From: Reticulitermes speratus
Taxonomy: Eukaryota; Arthropoda; Insecta; Blattodea; Rhinotermitidae
DNA: 64,000 bases
Direction of reading: 5' to 3'
NCBI GenBank assembly: GCA_021186555.1
Contig: JAJKFL010000427.1
Coordinates: 24,353,238-24,417,237 of the forward strand
The notes below the pieces were generated by a model. It was given only the letters and a program-made list of their open reading frames with translations. It ran no database searches and had not been told where the DNA came from. Below are positions 11,801 to 20,329 of this stretch, piece by piece. The position numbers and the translations under genes are program-made. The number at the start of each line of letters is the position of its first letter. Within the stretch, counting starts at the first letter, position 1.

Positions 11801-14800
11801 GCAGAAAATACGGTATATACAAATGTGGTGAGCAGTGATATACAGAAGTTATCTAACTGTTCTGTTTTGTCATTCTGTTACACGCTTAGTGTAAAGTAAA
11901 AATTTTATGATAGTCTTGTAGTTGCTTACGTGGTCAGGAGATTTTGTTTGTACAGGCTTACAAGATAGATTTCCTTATTTTCAACAAAAACCTGTCATTA
12001 GACCCCGTCTGGAGCCAGTTCAGCCCACTCCACACTTTCACATTCTTATTTCTCGTAAAATTTATTTTAATAATCATGTTGATCTCTGACTGACTCTTCA
12101 GATAGCATACTTGCATAACAGTAAGGTGTACCCTGTGGCCTCTTGCTTGGTCAAAACAGTTGCTTATAATCGAGATATTGCCTGTTACAATGTTAGGATG
12201 AAGGATACGTTTTGAAAATGTTGGTATTCCTTTTGTTTAAGGTAATTGGTCTATCAAAACTACAAATTTATATACTGCTGCTGGTTTTGTACTTAGTTGA
12301 AACGTACTGTTATTACATGAGAGGGTGAGGTTTTCGTGACGGTAAGTATGAAGAGTACTGTCTTTGGGATGCAATATCTGGGGACAATATGGAGGAAGTA
12401 TTTTCGTCCAAAATTTTGTGAATTTCTACCTAACTGCATTGCATTACATTCCAGAAGTTGGTAATCTTGTTGTTGTAACATCTTGCATAATGTCTTGCCT
12501 CACAGTTACTCAGAGTACTAGGTTAGGTTAGGGTAGGTTACATTAGGGTGGTATAGGTAAAGGTAAAGCAATCCCATTACAGGCCCTTAGGGTTCCAGGA
12601 GGTTGAGGCTGCCAGATTTCTAGATAATCGGCACATGAAGGTGGTAAGGTTGTGAGCCCTATGCACCAGCCACCTGTACCCCCCAGGAAATATTTCTGGT
12701 ACTCATTTCTATTGGAGGCTGAGTCGACCCCAGGATTATGTCAATGAAAAATTCCAATGACTCCATCAGGAATCGAACCCGCGACCTTCCGGCTTGTAGT
12801 GCAGTGCCTCAACCAACTGTGCCACCGCATGCCCCCTGGTAGTATAGGTTAGGTCTATTCCTGCATTTGATTCTTACTGTATGTCAGCTTACTGAAATGT
12901 GTCAGTTGAACTGGTGACTGTACTGCTGTACTCTCGCAGTTGCCCACCATACTCCATCCTACGCTTGAGTGTTATGATTCAACAGAACAGCGACGATGAA
13001 TCAGATGAACTGCTGCTCACACTGTTTCTGCTACAAAAGAGTAAAGAAAAAAAGGGTTCACTCCATGAAGGCATGTGGGGGGTAGTAGAGATGTCTCTTC
13101 ACTCATTATTCACCTTGCCACTAGATAGAGGTGAGTGGTCAACTTCACACCCTGGCCACTTTGCCACTGGGGAAATAACCCTGGTACCCATTGAAAAGGA
13201 GGCTGGGTGGTCTGCAGAGCAGATCTGGACATTTTGGAGGAGAGGGAAATGTTCACTACATAAGCAGTCCAGTACTGTCTGACACAACTGTGTATTTTCA
13301 TGTAAGATATATGTTTCAGTTTTTTTGGACCGTCATCAGGCTGTGTGTGTAAAAATGTAAAATAAAGGTAAAAGTGTAATATACAAATATACTTACTCAT
13401 GAGATCTCACAGTTCCATTGTATTTATTACAATTTTAGCCTTTTTTTGTAACATGTATTTTCATTGTAGCTGTTTTATATTGATGTTCTTTTTTCTATAT
13501 TGTGAAAGCCAAAAATATTTATGAAACCAAAATTGTTTCTTATATATTGGGGTCCAGTGATTACATTAATCCTTTTTTCTTTAATTAATAGTTCCAAGTT
13601 GAAATGTATAAAGGTGTATTATTCTTTCATTGTTTTAATTTTATTTTTGTATCTGAGGACGAAGTTATCTTACTTCGTTGACTTTTTTTTATGTCTTCTA
13701 AAGTGGTTTCTTAATTCCTTCTTATAGGGTCGAATATAGTGTAAACAGAATGTCTTCTTCTTTTTATACCAGTTTAGATCAATTTTTAACTATGTTTTGT
13801 TATGTTTGTAAACTTACTATTTGTGTAGTCTTCTCTTCAACACCTCATGTTATCACACATGTCAGCTTAGAGAAATGTCTTGTCCCTGCCATGATTTGAA
13901 CCCTAGATCATCCAGCCCACAGCACAGTCATTACTGTAGTGACTGTGCTGTCCATCTTCTTGTCCATATTACAAAATCACATTTAAAATCAAGGTATAAC
14001 TGAAAATGGTGGCGTAAACAGGTAAGGTTCTCGTGGCAGTGTATATGAAGGTCACATTCAGTATGCAGGCCAGTATGTAAATACCAGTGTTGCAAATGAA
14101 CCTGCTGCCTACTTCAACCCTGAAGATGGAGGTGGCAGGTTTTTCCAAACCTTTGGTACCAAACTACCAGACTACATGGAATCATATCCTACAACAGGGC
14201 TACTCAACCCGTAGCTTGCGGGAAGCATTTTGCCCGCGACACAGTGTTATATTGTATGTGCAGACATTCAAAATGAGAAAATATCTTCTGACTCTTTACA
14301 TGACAAAGCTAAGATAGAACGCCGAAGCAATTTTGAAAACTTACGAGATGTTTATTTATGGAGAAATACATTACATTACTAATTCATGGTAGAACTGTGC
14401 TAAATATAGCGACACCCTAACCAAGGATGTAAATTGTGTATCATTACAAAATTTTTCTGTTATCAGTAATTTACATTTTTTATCACATATCATGTGACAA
14501 AAAATACACGGGTAAAATTATATGTATAATTATATGTTTACTTACTCATTCTTTATTGCCTATGTTGAATTTCATGTTGCCCGCATGCAGACCACATTTT
14601 GCCAAAGTTGCCTGCACCACACAGAAGGTTGATTAGGGCTGTCCTAGAAGAATGTAATCTGGAAGGCTGTATAAAAGGTCATGGCTTCAATTCTAAGAAA
14701 CTGACGAAAATAAAAAAAGAACTATTGCTACTTTATACATACAATAACCTGAATGTTGTAACAGTGCAAATATTATCTGTCACTCTTAACTGCTAGACCT

Positions 14801-17786
14801 GTAACCTTCAAATGACTGCATTTGTATTTAAATTTTGGCACATGCTTTCTGAGGAACGTATTTTTTTGAACAGAAAAAATTAAAATTATGAAATAAATTG
14901 CGTTTTTTGGAAAATAAAACAAGAGATTATGCAGCATGTCTAAAAATGCAGTAAATTTCCCTTTTGCCTAAATATATAAAATTAATTTCTAGATGTGTTT
15001 TTTAACATGCATTTGCATATGCAAATGTAGGTTATTTCAAGGTTAAGTATGACTTGACATGTAGCGTGTGGTTCAACATATTGGGAGAATATTTTGCCGT
15101 GATGTTGCAGTGATGGCGGTTCTGTAGAGAACAGTCCCTCTTCCCCTACTCTAGTGGATGATCTGCTTGAGTTAACCCTGGACACAAGTGACAGTGAGGA
15201 TGATGACTGGAGGAACAATCAGCGTGTCATTGAGTGCACCAGCAAAGTGAAGGTACGTGCAGTAACGTATACAGAGTGTCCGAGAAGTTGCCTTATACTT
15301 GACTTATTTTTTTTATTTATTTCTTTCTTCATACCTGCATTTTATGGATCCAGTGGATCTGTGTGAGCAACATAATACTTGGCACAGAGCTGTATACATC
15401 GCCATGTTGTTTGTGCTATCTTTCATGGCTTTTATGGTGTTAAAGAGGCAATGGCATCAGTGATGGTGGTTCATAGTTCAGTGTTGGTTTATTATTCTCC
15501 ACATGCTGAGATGCTGTCATAACCTTATTCATTGTCTGACCCGTGAGCTGTGTTTTACGCACCCAAACAAACACTCTTGAATGTAATAATTCCTCATATC
15601 TGCCATTGTCAGCGTCCCACAACACACAGCTAATAATGATAAAATGTGATCTTGGGTGTTGGTGCGGCATGGCTTTGTCACATATTGATTGCCACACTGG
15701 GTTACGAGGTCATGTAAAGTCATGCCAAGTCATGAAATGCAGATGTAGTGAAATAAATAAATAAATGAGTAAATAAATAAATAAATCAAGTGTACAATGG
15801 CTTCACAGACATCCTGTACCATAATGTGCAGTGACACATAGATTAACATGTACAGTACCAGGTACAGTAACACACACAGTAACATGTGGTAAAGAATTTG
15901 TGCTATAACTCCTCATTATAGCCAGTCTCAACATCAAAACTTTGCGGCACCTAATACCATTTGTTTGTACATACTTTACAGTAACCTTTGAAATTCAGAT
16001 GAATTACTTCTGCTCTGTATGTTATGTCAAAAAACTGGAGTGAACAGTGTTGCATATTGAATAGCCATTGTCAACAATGACTTCTCTGTCTTGGCACTGT
16101 CATTGTCACCAGGACCCTCCAGTTTTGGACAGTGTCGATGTCATGGTGTTATAATGAATAATTTTGGACATTTAGTTGCCATTGTTGACAGTACCTGATC
16201 ATTCCCAGCCATTGTTGACAGTACCTGATCATTCCCAACCATTGTTTTCCTGTGTGTACGTCAGAGTGCCACAAGTAGCTTATATGTGGGAATAAATTAA
16301 AAATTTTTAAGTAATATGTCTCATGATTGGATCTTGTCTCTTTGTTCGTGAGTTCTTTTTATGTTAACCTTTACACAACCAGGTTGGTATTTAAATTTTA
16401 GTGCATGGTTTGTGGAAACCATGTTATTTGAACAGAAAGAGATAAAATTATGAAATAAAACTGCATTTTGTGGAAAATAAAACAGAGTTATGCAGCATGT
16501 CTTAAACCGAAGTATGTTTGCTTGTTGCGTAAATATGTAAAATGAATTTCTAGGAGTGATGCAGGTCGTGTAAAGGTTAAAATGATTATAATTTATGATT
16601 TTTCAGAGAGTCTATAACCACATAATGCTTTGTGTATAATTAATTGTGAGTCCCTTCAGAGCCTGAATTTTCATTTATTTCTTAGCCCATTAGCTTCATA
16701 ATTACATTTCATTAAATTCTGTTTCACCAATTTATCCTGGACCGTCTGCTGGTGACTGGCTACTTTTGCCACACTATTATTTTCGTCAACATTGGCCCAT
16801 GAGACTCGGCTTCTTGAAAACAGCTCACTCGCTGTTCATTGCATGGCCTTAGAGTTACAGCCGTGGTAGACAGTAGTCAGTCAATGGCAACAGTGTGAAT
16901 TTTGGTGTTGACTGTCACATATATAGTAATTCCTTATATGATACTATTTCTATTGCCTCTAACTTTTCTCACTTTTGCCTTTGCATTATGGTTGGGATAT
17001 CACAGTCGGTATAGCAACTTGCTATGGGCTGGGTGGTCCGGGGTTTGAACCCTGATGGGGGCAAGATTTACCCTACCTGTCCAGACTGGCCCTGGGGCCC
17101 ACCCATCCTCCTGTACAATGGGTACCGGGTTTCTTCACTGCAGATAAAGTTGCTGGGGTGTGGCGTTAACCACCCACCCACCCCCAACTATAAGGTAAAG
17201 GTAAAGCAATCCCATTACAGGCTGTGACAGGCCTTTAGGGTCCCAGGAGGTTGAGGCTCCCAGATTTTTAGACAGTCGGCACATGGAGGTGGTAAGGTTG
17301 TCAGCCCTACACACCGGCTACCTTTACCCCCCAGGAAAGATTCCTGGTACTCATTTCTGTTAGAGGCTGAGTCGACCCCTAGCTGAGGTTAAAGGAAGAG
17401 TAGAGCTACACCTGTACTCTGCGTCAGGGCCTTCATGGCATGTTATAGGGTGAAATATACCTTTACCTTATACCTTTGCCTGTGCATTATACTTGATTTC
17501 ATTGTAGTAGAATGTTGTACTAGCTATTAAAACAAATATGCAAACTGTGATGCAGACAGACATGGCCTCTATGTTATGCACTCTTTATGCTTATTTTGTG
17601 TAACTGCTGTATGAATATGGCATTCAAAGTCATTGTATCTTCTGTTTGAAGGTTTTCTTCACGAGAAATGGCAAGACTGTGGGTGTGAGACAAGTCAGAA
17701 TCCCTAAGGGTGGCTTCTTTCCGACAATAGGAATGCTGAGTGTGCAGGAGAAAGTGCGTGTTGACCTGCGACCACTGACGGGCTGA
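1240..17786 (+). CDS. SPRYD3: SPRYD3 orthologue, two-SPRY-domain protein, 7 exons, 5' end missing
   Basis: Spliced CDS: 1240-1443, 3958-4114, 5139-5324, 9370-9519, 11236-11414, 15111-15252, 17652-17786. It gives 383 residues with no internal stop. All introns are GT-AG and the phases fit, including split codons between exons 1/2 and 5/6. Residues about 1-165 form the first SPRY domain (SYYEAEIIDTG, GDRIGCGI, LYPAVGMHSIGEEVRL). Residues about 183-383 form the second (HYFEIEIVDPGESCYIAIGL, HPGW, YHADDGKIF, GDRMGCGILFPRDY, FFTRNGK, GGFFPTIGML), interrupted by an acidic stretch (DTSDSEDDDW). This tandem arrangement and these motifs match animal SPRYD3, about 440 residues in mammals as I recall, so some 50-60 N-terminal residues lie outside or unseen. 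SPRY domains mediate protein-protein binding; the cellular role of SPRYD3 is not established. Introns of up to 4 kb carry mobile elements, but the reading frame is intact and I consider the gene functional. Confidence 0.93.
1705..1975 (-). mobile_element. tRNA-derived SINE, family 2, copy 1
   Basis: Read on the minus strand, the element starts with a tRNA-like head (gatcaaatccccacgag resembles a worn B box) followed by a body that recurs at 13118-13240 (minus) and 16989-17190 (plus). The shared body includes cctcctgtacaatgggtacc. It lies in the first intron of SPRYD3. I cannot name the family. Confidence 0.65.
1972..2097 (+). repeat. Two tandem 63-bp units
   Basis: The units 1972-2034 and 2035-2097 differ at one visible position (cttcatt versus ctttatt). 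They directly abut the SINE end. Because 63 is a multiple of three, a repeated peptide appears in one frame; it is not a gene. Confidence 0.9.
2838..2882. repeat. (ATT)n microsatellite
   Basis: About 15 uninterrupted ATT repeats sit immediately beside an inverted-repeat element at 2884-3215. Confidence 0.95.
2884..3215. mobile_element. Short element with ~75-bp inverted ends carrying hammerhead-like motifs
   Basis: The left end (2884-2962) aligns with the reverse complement of the right end (3130-3212), with blocks such as taacagtaatg, tatattgt, cttaaaa and atcttc. Each end contains one hammerhead-like motif: 2925-2961 on the minus strand and 3133-3165 on the plus strand. Penelope-like elements often leave such inverted terminal arrangements. 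AT microsatellites border both sides. It has no coding capacity. Confidence 0.55.
3958..4114 (+). CDS. SPRYD3: SPRYD3 exon b
   Basis: Acceptor ttgctgttgcag; donor AAAGAA|gtaagt. The first base completes the split Arg codon. It encodes LYKEGSRGGQLC, CGDRIGCGIRFDQLPEG and VYFVRNGKE, the glycine-rich core and the F/Y-x-R/K-N-G-K strand typical of SPRY domains. It ends in phase 0. Confidence 0.92.
4115..5138 (+). other. SPRYD3 intron, non-LTR debris
   Basis: A stretch around 4620-4730 reads in pieces like the C-terminal part of an insect non-LTR reverse transcriptase (a YGCETW-like segment, then a QRK-like segment). It is too decayed to delimit. I see nothing else here. Confidence 0.4.
5139..5324 (+). 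CDS. SPRYD3: SPRYD3 exon c (end of first SPRY domain)
   Basis: Acceptor aacgtttcag; donor GGACAG|gtttgt; phase 0 at both ends. It encodes GGLYPAVGMHSIGEEVRLFL, the closing strands of the first SPRY, followed by an acidic linker with EEDSLMSVDTNEEEWYRL. Confidence 0.93.
7490..7705 (+). mobile_element. Probable tRNA-derived SINE, third family
   Basis: A tRNA-like head (gttcaggttagcagttgcc, later gcattcaatcccag as B-box-like) is followed by a body ending in catcatcattaaataaaac, the sort of 3' end seen in insect SINEs mobilised by RTE-type LINEs. There is no second copy in the window to compare with. Confidence 0.45.
8403..8466. repeat. Perfect 31-bp inverted repeat with 2-nt loop
   Basis: Arms 8403-8433 and 8436-8466 are exact reverse complements separated by two bases. 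The inner part, accaacaaatgcac, also occurs at 29157-29170 and, inverted, at 19653-19666, each time close to a hammerhead-like motif. That suggests two fused element ends. Confidence 0.9.
8531..9310 (-). pseudogene. mariner-type transposon, internally deleted
   Basis: The terminal inverted repeats are 8531-8553 and the complementary 9287-9309 (gaaagtgaga core, 19 of 23 matching). On the minus strand an N-terminal helix-turn-helix part is readable (NPIMCEVRSVIRFLTTK, then KGNVRKWCQLFKKGKTNVH, then LTISELHKLF). The DDE catalytic middle is gone, and a C-terminal remnant follows (LDPRYDMCLNLHGD). Stops and frameshifts are present. It is a non-autonomous SETMAR-like mariner fossil in a SPRYD3 intron. 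Confidence 0.7.
9370..9519 (+). CDS. SPRYD3: SPRYD3 exon d (start of second SPRY domain)
   Basis: Acceptor gtttttccag; donor AGGAGA|gtaagt; phase 0 at both ends. It encodes VLEYTGRGKSIIDVGFAQAR and HYFEIEIVDPGESCYIAIGL. A SINE is inserted about 50 bp downstream of the donor. Confidence 0.94.
9567..9889 (+). mobile_element. tRNA-derived SINE, family 1, full length with target-site duplication
   Basis: The element is flanked by the 14-bp direct repeat ccttaaaattgggt at 9567-9580 and 9876-9889. The head is tRNA-like, with A-box-like gtcagttggttgagg and B box ggttcgattcccg. The body has gggtcgactcagcc and accttcatgtgccgatt, and the tail is a short (cctta)n run. Two minus-strand copies lie at 12553-12835 and 17193-17470. 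Pol III-driven insertion by a LINE machinery is inferred. Confidence 0.85.
10352..10900 (-). pseudogene. mariner-like deletion derivative with ~35-bp terminal inverted repeats
   Basis: 10352-10390 and 10861-10898 are near-perfect inverted repeats containing aggaggaaaggtcaatattt. On the minus strand 10760-10560 encodes the C-terminal end of a Tc1/mariner-type transposase, with ESPDLTPSDSCLWGWIKREV (the family's SPDLTP-D-FLWG motif, catalytic third Asp region altered) followed by CIEVDGGISENLL. The rest of the transposase is missing. Confidence 0.75.
11236..11414 (+). CDS. SPRYD3: SPRYD3 exon e
   Basis: Acceptor cttgtcaaacag; donor GACAG|gtatgt. It encodes DYPKHRHPGWNKGSIGYHAD, GKIFIGSGIGDPFGPRCHKG and DRMGCGILFPRDYV, the most conserved part of the protein. 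It leaves two bases of a split Ser codon. Confidence 0.95.
11433..11461. repeat. (AATAG)n microsatellite
   Basis: About five perfect pentamer units lie 20 bp downstream of the SPRYD3 exon e donor. Confidence 0.9.
12553..12835 (-). mobile_element. tRNA-derived SINE, family 1, copy 2
   Basis: It is the reverse-complement counterpart of the element at 9567-9889, complete from the taaaggtaaag tail to the tRNA-like head (aatcgaacccgcgacc is the B box on the minus strand). Imperfect flanking repeats gtggtatagg and gtagtatagg could be the target-site duplication. Confidence 0.8.
13118..13240 (-). mobile_element. SINE family 2, partial copy
   Basis: The body matches 1815-1895 (accctggtacccatt, then ggaggctgggtgg). 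The tRNA-like head is missing. Confidence 0.55.
13305..13342 (-). ncRNA. Hammerhead-like motif, degenerate
   Basis: Read on the minus strand it contains an exact CTGATGA, a middle part with GGTCC, and then GAAACATAT. The GTA cleavage triplet and stem I complement are not convincing, so it is probably inactive. Confidence 0.3.
15111..15252 (+). CDS. SPRYD3: SPRYD3 exon f (acidic insert in second SPRY)
   Basis: Acceptor gtgatgttgcag; donor GTGAAG|gtacgt. It completes the split Ser codon, then encodes a Ser-rich and acidic linker (ENSPSSPTLVDDLLEL, DTSDSEDDDW). Other animal SPRYD3 proteins also carry an acidic low-complexity insert between these SPRY strands. Confidence 0.85.
15744..15787. repeat. 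(AAAT)n microsatellite
   Basis: AAAT repeats interrupted once by gagt. Confidence 0.9.
16178..16237 (+). repeat. Two exact 30-bp tandem units
   Basis: 16178-16207 is repeated at 16208-16237 without a visible difference; both contain ttgacagtacctgatc. Confidence 0.9.
16989..17190 (+). mobile_element. tRNA-derived SINE, family 2, copy 3
   Basis: The head has A-box-like tcacagtcggtatagc and B-box-like gggtttgaaccctg. The body cctcctgtacaatgggtacc is shared with the minus-strand copy at 1705-1975. Confidence 0.7.
17193..17470 (-). mobile_element. SINE family 1, copy 3, 5'-truncated
   Basis: The tail and body match 12558-12740 (gtaaagcaatcccattacag, ggttgaggctcccag, gctgagtcgacccc). The tRNA head is replaced by unrelated sequence with agagctacacctgtactctg. 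It lies head-against-tail with the SINE family 2 copy. Confidence 0.7.
17652..17786 (+). CDS. SPRYD3: SPRYD3 last coding exon
   Basis: Acceptor tcttctgtttgaag; frame 0. It encodes VFFTRNGKTVGV, GGFFPTIGMLSVQEKVRVDL and ends RPLTG-stop with tga at 17784-17786. The C-terminus falls where the family normally ends. Confidence 0.94.
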   Translation, partial: VFFTRNGKTVGVRQVRIPKGGFFPTIGMLSVQEKVRVDLRPLTG

Positions 17787-18167
17787 GATAGTATGTAATT
17801 GTTTCGTACGGTACTCTTTTGTATAAACGACTCTGTATGTGCAATGAACTTTGTTATTTTTCCAATCTTTACATCACATCTCTGAAGTGAGAAGTGTTTA
17901 CTTTTGCTGGCTGCTGCCACATTATTACTCCAATCATGTACCTGCTGTTTCAGAACTTGTCATACATTTTCCCTCCACTGGTTCTTGTACTATCTTTTCA
18001 GTCAAATACCAAGACTGTGTTGTAGTACCCACGTTATCCCAGGACCCTCACAAATCCGAAATCAAAAACTGTTGTGGCGCAACGGGAACTGGTTAAAGTC
18101 TGTGGCAGGGCAACTGACACGTCACTATCACTGCTGTGGACACCATTGGTGTCTGTGCAGAGCATTT

Positions 18168-18430
18168 TGCCTTGCTGCCATATTAGTCACCCAGTTCCTG
18201 CTTGTCCTTTCTTTACCTTGCTGCCATATTTGTCACCCATCACATGCTTATCCTTTCTTTGCCTTGCTGCCATATTGGTCACCCATCTCCTGCTTGTCCT
18301 TTCTTCACCTTGCTGCCATATTTGTCACCCATCACATGCTTATCCTTTCTTTACCTTGCTGCTATACTGGTCACCTGTCTCCAGCTTATCCTTTCTTTAC
18401 CTTGCCTCCATATTGGTCACTTACCTGAAG
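18168..18430 (+). repeat. 46-bp minisatellite, 5-6 copies
   Basis: Units begin with ccttgctgccatattggtca and end with tgcttatcctttcttt. Copies start near 18170, 18217, 18262, 18308, 18354 and 18400. The unit is not a multiple of three, so the leucine/proline-rich open frames across it are repeat artefacts. Confidence 0.85.
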
Positions 18431-18612
18431 ATCCTTTACCTTTCTGTTGTGAAGGATACAGGTATCTGCTCTGTAACGCTTGGCTATGTCTTTACAACAG
18501 TGCTGTGTGTGTTCTGAAGCTTGTGGGTACTGCAACACTGCTCATCATTTGTGACAGTTGACAGTAGTGTAAGAAAGGAAACGTCTCAACGAGATGCCCT
18601 GAAATAGAGAAT

Positions 18613-18618
18613 AATAAA
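18613..18618 (+). promoter_or_regulatory. Candidate poly(A) signal AATAAA
   Basis: It lies 0.83 kb after the SPRYD3 stop codon in a purine-rich context. Use of this site is not shown by the sequence. Confidence 0.3.
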
Positions 18619-18691
18619 AGTTATGGTGACCCAGAACAACAGGCGCAGAAAATTATAATGGCAGGTCACCATGTGATAACAACAGTACATT

Positions 18692-18714
18692 NNNNNNNNN
18701 NNNNNNNNNNNNNN
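18692..18714. other. Assembly gap (23 N)
   Basis: A run of 23 N separates SPRYD3 downstream sequence from the Penelope-like fragment. The fragment begins directly after the gap, so its 5' part may be present but unassembled. Confidence 1.
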
Positions 18715-19430
18715 GAGGATTGGGAAATGGGTATCATTATGAACAACAATTAATGAAAGATACCCTAGATAGCCAAAAAATTATCTTTTACAATAGATAT
18801 GTAGACGACATTCTAATAATATATGACCAAAACCACATTAATAAGGACGATATTAAAAACTACATAAATAAAATACACCCTGATCTTAAATTCAAATCGA
18901 CAGATGAAATCGATTGTAATATTAATTTTCTTGATTCCTGATAACCAGAAAACAAAACAATTTATAAATATATACCGAAAACCAACTACCACAGATACAA
19001 CAATACATTATAAATCTAACCACCCATTACAGTACAAATTAGCAGCATACCGATTCATGCTAAATCGATTACACAATCTCCCACTATCACGAGATCAGAA
19101 ACATCAAGAATTGAATACCATCACCCAAATCGCAAAACAAAACGGATATCCAATCACACTAATAAACAGACTCAACAACCAGATCAAAAATAAAATAAAC
19201 AGATCAAAGAACTATACACTGACACAAAACACTAACAACAACAACAACAAATAGATTACATTTGAATACAGTAGCCCACTAATAAGAAAAGTCACAAATA
19301 TCTTAAAAACACAAATCTAAAGATTACATTCCGTGTAAGCAACACCACCCTGAACATACTCAAAACCCATACACAAAATAATGGTTGACTACAAAAATAG
19401 TGGTATATACAGCCTAAGATGCATTCGTGA
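18715..19430 (+). pseudogene. Penelope-like element, RT C-terminus and truncated GIY-YIG domain
   Basis: The first frame (to about 18940) contains the reverse transcriptase palm motif YVDDILIIYD (YVDD at about 18798-18809) and KIHPDLKFKSTDE. After a frameshift near 18935 the next frame gives FINIYRKPTTTDTTIHYKSN and HPLQYKLAAYRFMLNRLHNL, the hallmark of Penelope-like RTs (YRKPT, then SNHP). At about 19395-19415 another frame shows NSGIYSL, the start of the GIY-YIG endonuclease domain, after which similarity stops. The family couples RT to a GIY-YIG nuclease for target-primed insertion. This copy is dead (frameshifts, truncation) and its 5' side is lost in the assembly gap. Confidence 0.8.
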
Positions 19431-20329
19431 CTTTAACTTATAAGATAGCTATAAGTTTTACAATTTTACAAAATTTAACAAAACCAAATTTTTTTAAACT
19501 TATTACCAAGACAAAGGTGTTTTTTGGACCCTTCTAACATGTAAGTTGAAGTGTAGTAGCTTAAACACCCCCCTGAAGATGGTCCAAGGACTGAAACACG
19601 TGTAGGGGTATACATCAATAATAATAAAACTATAAAAAAGTGGTTTTTGTGTGTGCATTTGTTGGTGAAAAACTGAGTGGTCCATTGCTCTGGTTAGTGC
19701 AATATGGGACCACAGGCAAATGTCCTTCATTCTGCTGTAAGGATTTCTTCGTGACTAGTTTGAATTTTAGGTTCATGCTTATGTCTATCAACAGTTCAGT
19801 CTGTTCCCTGTCACAGTAATAACATGCGGCAGGGCAGGCAGGGCAGATGCTTGAATCACGATCAGAGAGAGTCAGCACCTGGCTTATGCAGTGTAAGAAA
19901 ATTTGCTGCCGTGTGTTTCCTCCAAAAACAAATAAAAAGAATGAAATTCAAGTATCGAAAATGCAACATACTGTTGTGTGCTACCTCTGTTTTGAGGTAT
20001 ATCACACCAAACTGCATTCTGAGGACCAACTGACACTAAAGTGGAAAGGGGAACACACAAATGTACGTAAATATAACCATTGTAGTTACTGAACTGATAT
20101 TTTTCAGTAGCGTTTTCTTGTATGAAATGATGGGGTGAAGGGGGTGTAGATTTTACAGGAAAGACTGTATAAAGGAACAGAGGCTTATCGGAAGGTCCTT
20201 TATGTGTGTGTGTATTTGCTTCACTTCGCCAATATGAGGAAAAAGTAAGAACTACTGCCTGGCGACATCTGTAAATAATTTGCGACTGCTGGAAAAATCG
20301 TAAGGCTGTCAATAAGAAAAGTTAAACCT
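19431..20329. other. 3' end of Penelope-like element and unassigned sequence
   Basis: 19431-19666 probably belongs to the Penelope-like element. It includes the hammerhead-like motif and ends with gtgcatttgttggt at 19653-19666. 19990-20090 may be upstream Tigger debris (a short cysteine-containing peptide, CYLCFEVYHTKLHSEDQ). I see nothing else. Confidence 0.45.
19569..19608 (+). ncRNA. Hammerhead-like motif downstream of Penelope fragment
   Basis: The order is CCCC (19569-19572), core-like CTGAAGA, stem II with GTCC-AA-GGAC, GAAA, a one-pair stem III C-ACGT-G, TA, and GGGG (19605-19608) closing stem I. A minimal helix III is what is described for hammerheads in Penelope-like elements. The core has CTGAAGA instead of CTGATGA and an extra TG before stem II. 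Confidence 0.55.

Larger units (their letters stand above)
11415..15110 (+). other. SPRYD3 intron of 3.7 kb
   Basis: It contains the pentamer microsatellite, SINE family 1 at 12553-12835, a partial SINE family 2 at 13118-13240 and a hammerhead-like motif at 13305-13342. 13830-13990 has a weak minus-strand tRNA-like B box (atttgaaccctag). I see nothing recognisable in 14000-15110. Confidence 0.7.
15253..17651 (+). other. SPRYD3 last intron
   Basis: It contains the AAAT microsatellite, a 30-bp tandem duplication at 16178-16237, a SINE family 2 copy at 16989-17190 and a SINE family 1 copy at 17193-17470. Segment 16370-16560 is a diverged relative of 14810-14990: both have tgaacagaaa, gaaataaa.tgc and gttatgcagcatgtc. 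That points to one more dispersed repeat. Confidence 0.65.
17787..18691 (+). other. Probable SPRYD3 3' UTR and downstream sequence up to the gap
   Basis: It follows the stop codon directly. It contains a 46-bp minisatellite at 18168-18430 and an AATAAA at 18613-18618 that could serve as polyadenylation signal. There is no further coding sequence. Confidence 0.5.

Noticed and set aside
18074-18561. Leu/Phe/Pro-rich open frames of 119-174 codons after SPRYD3
   Set aside because: They lie across a 46-bp minisatellite in three different frames; a repeat artefact in the probable 3' UTR.
18150-18920. Possible horizontal transfer or contamination around the assembly gap
   Set aside because: Base composition and repeat content on both sides are those of an insect-like genome. 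The sequence after the gap is a Penelope-like element, which is normal there.
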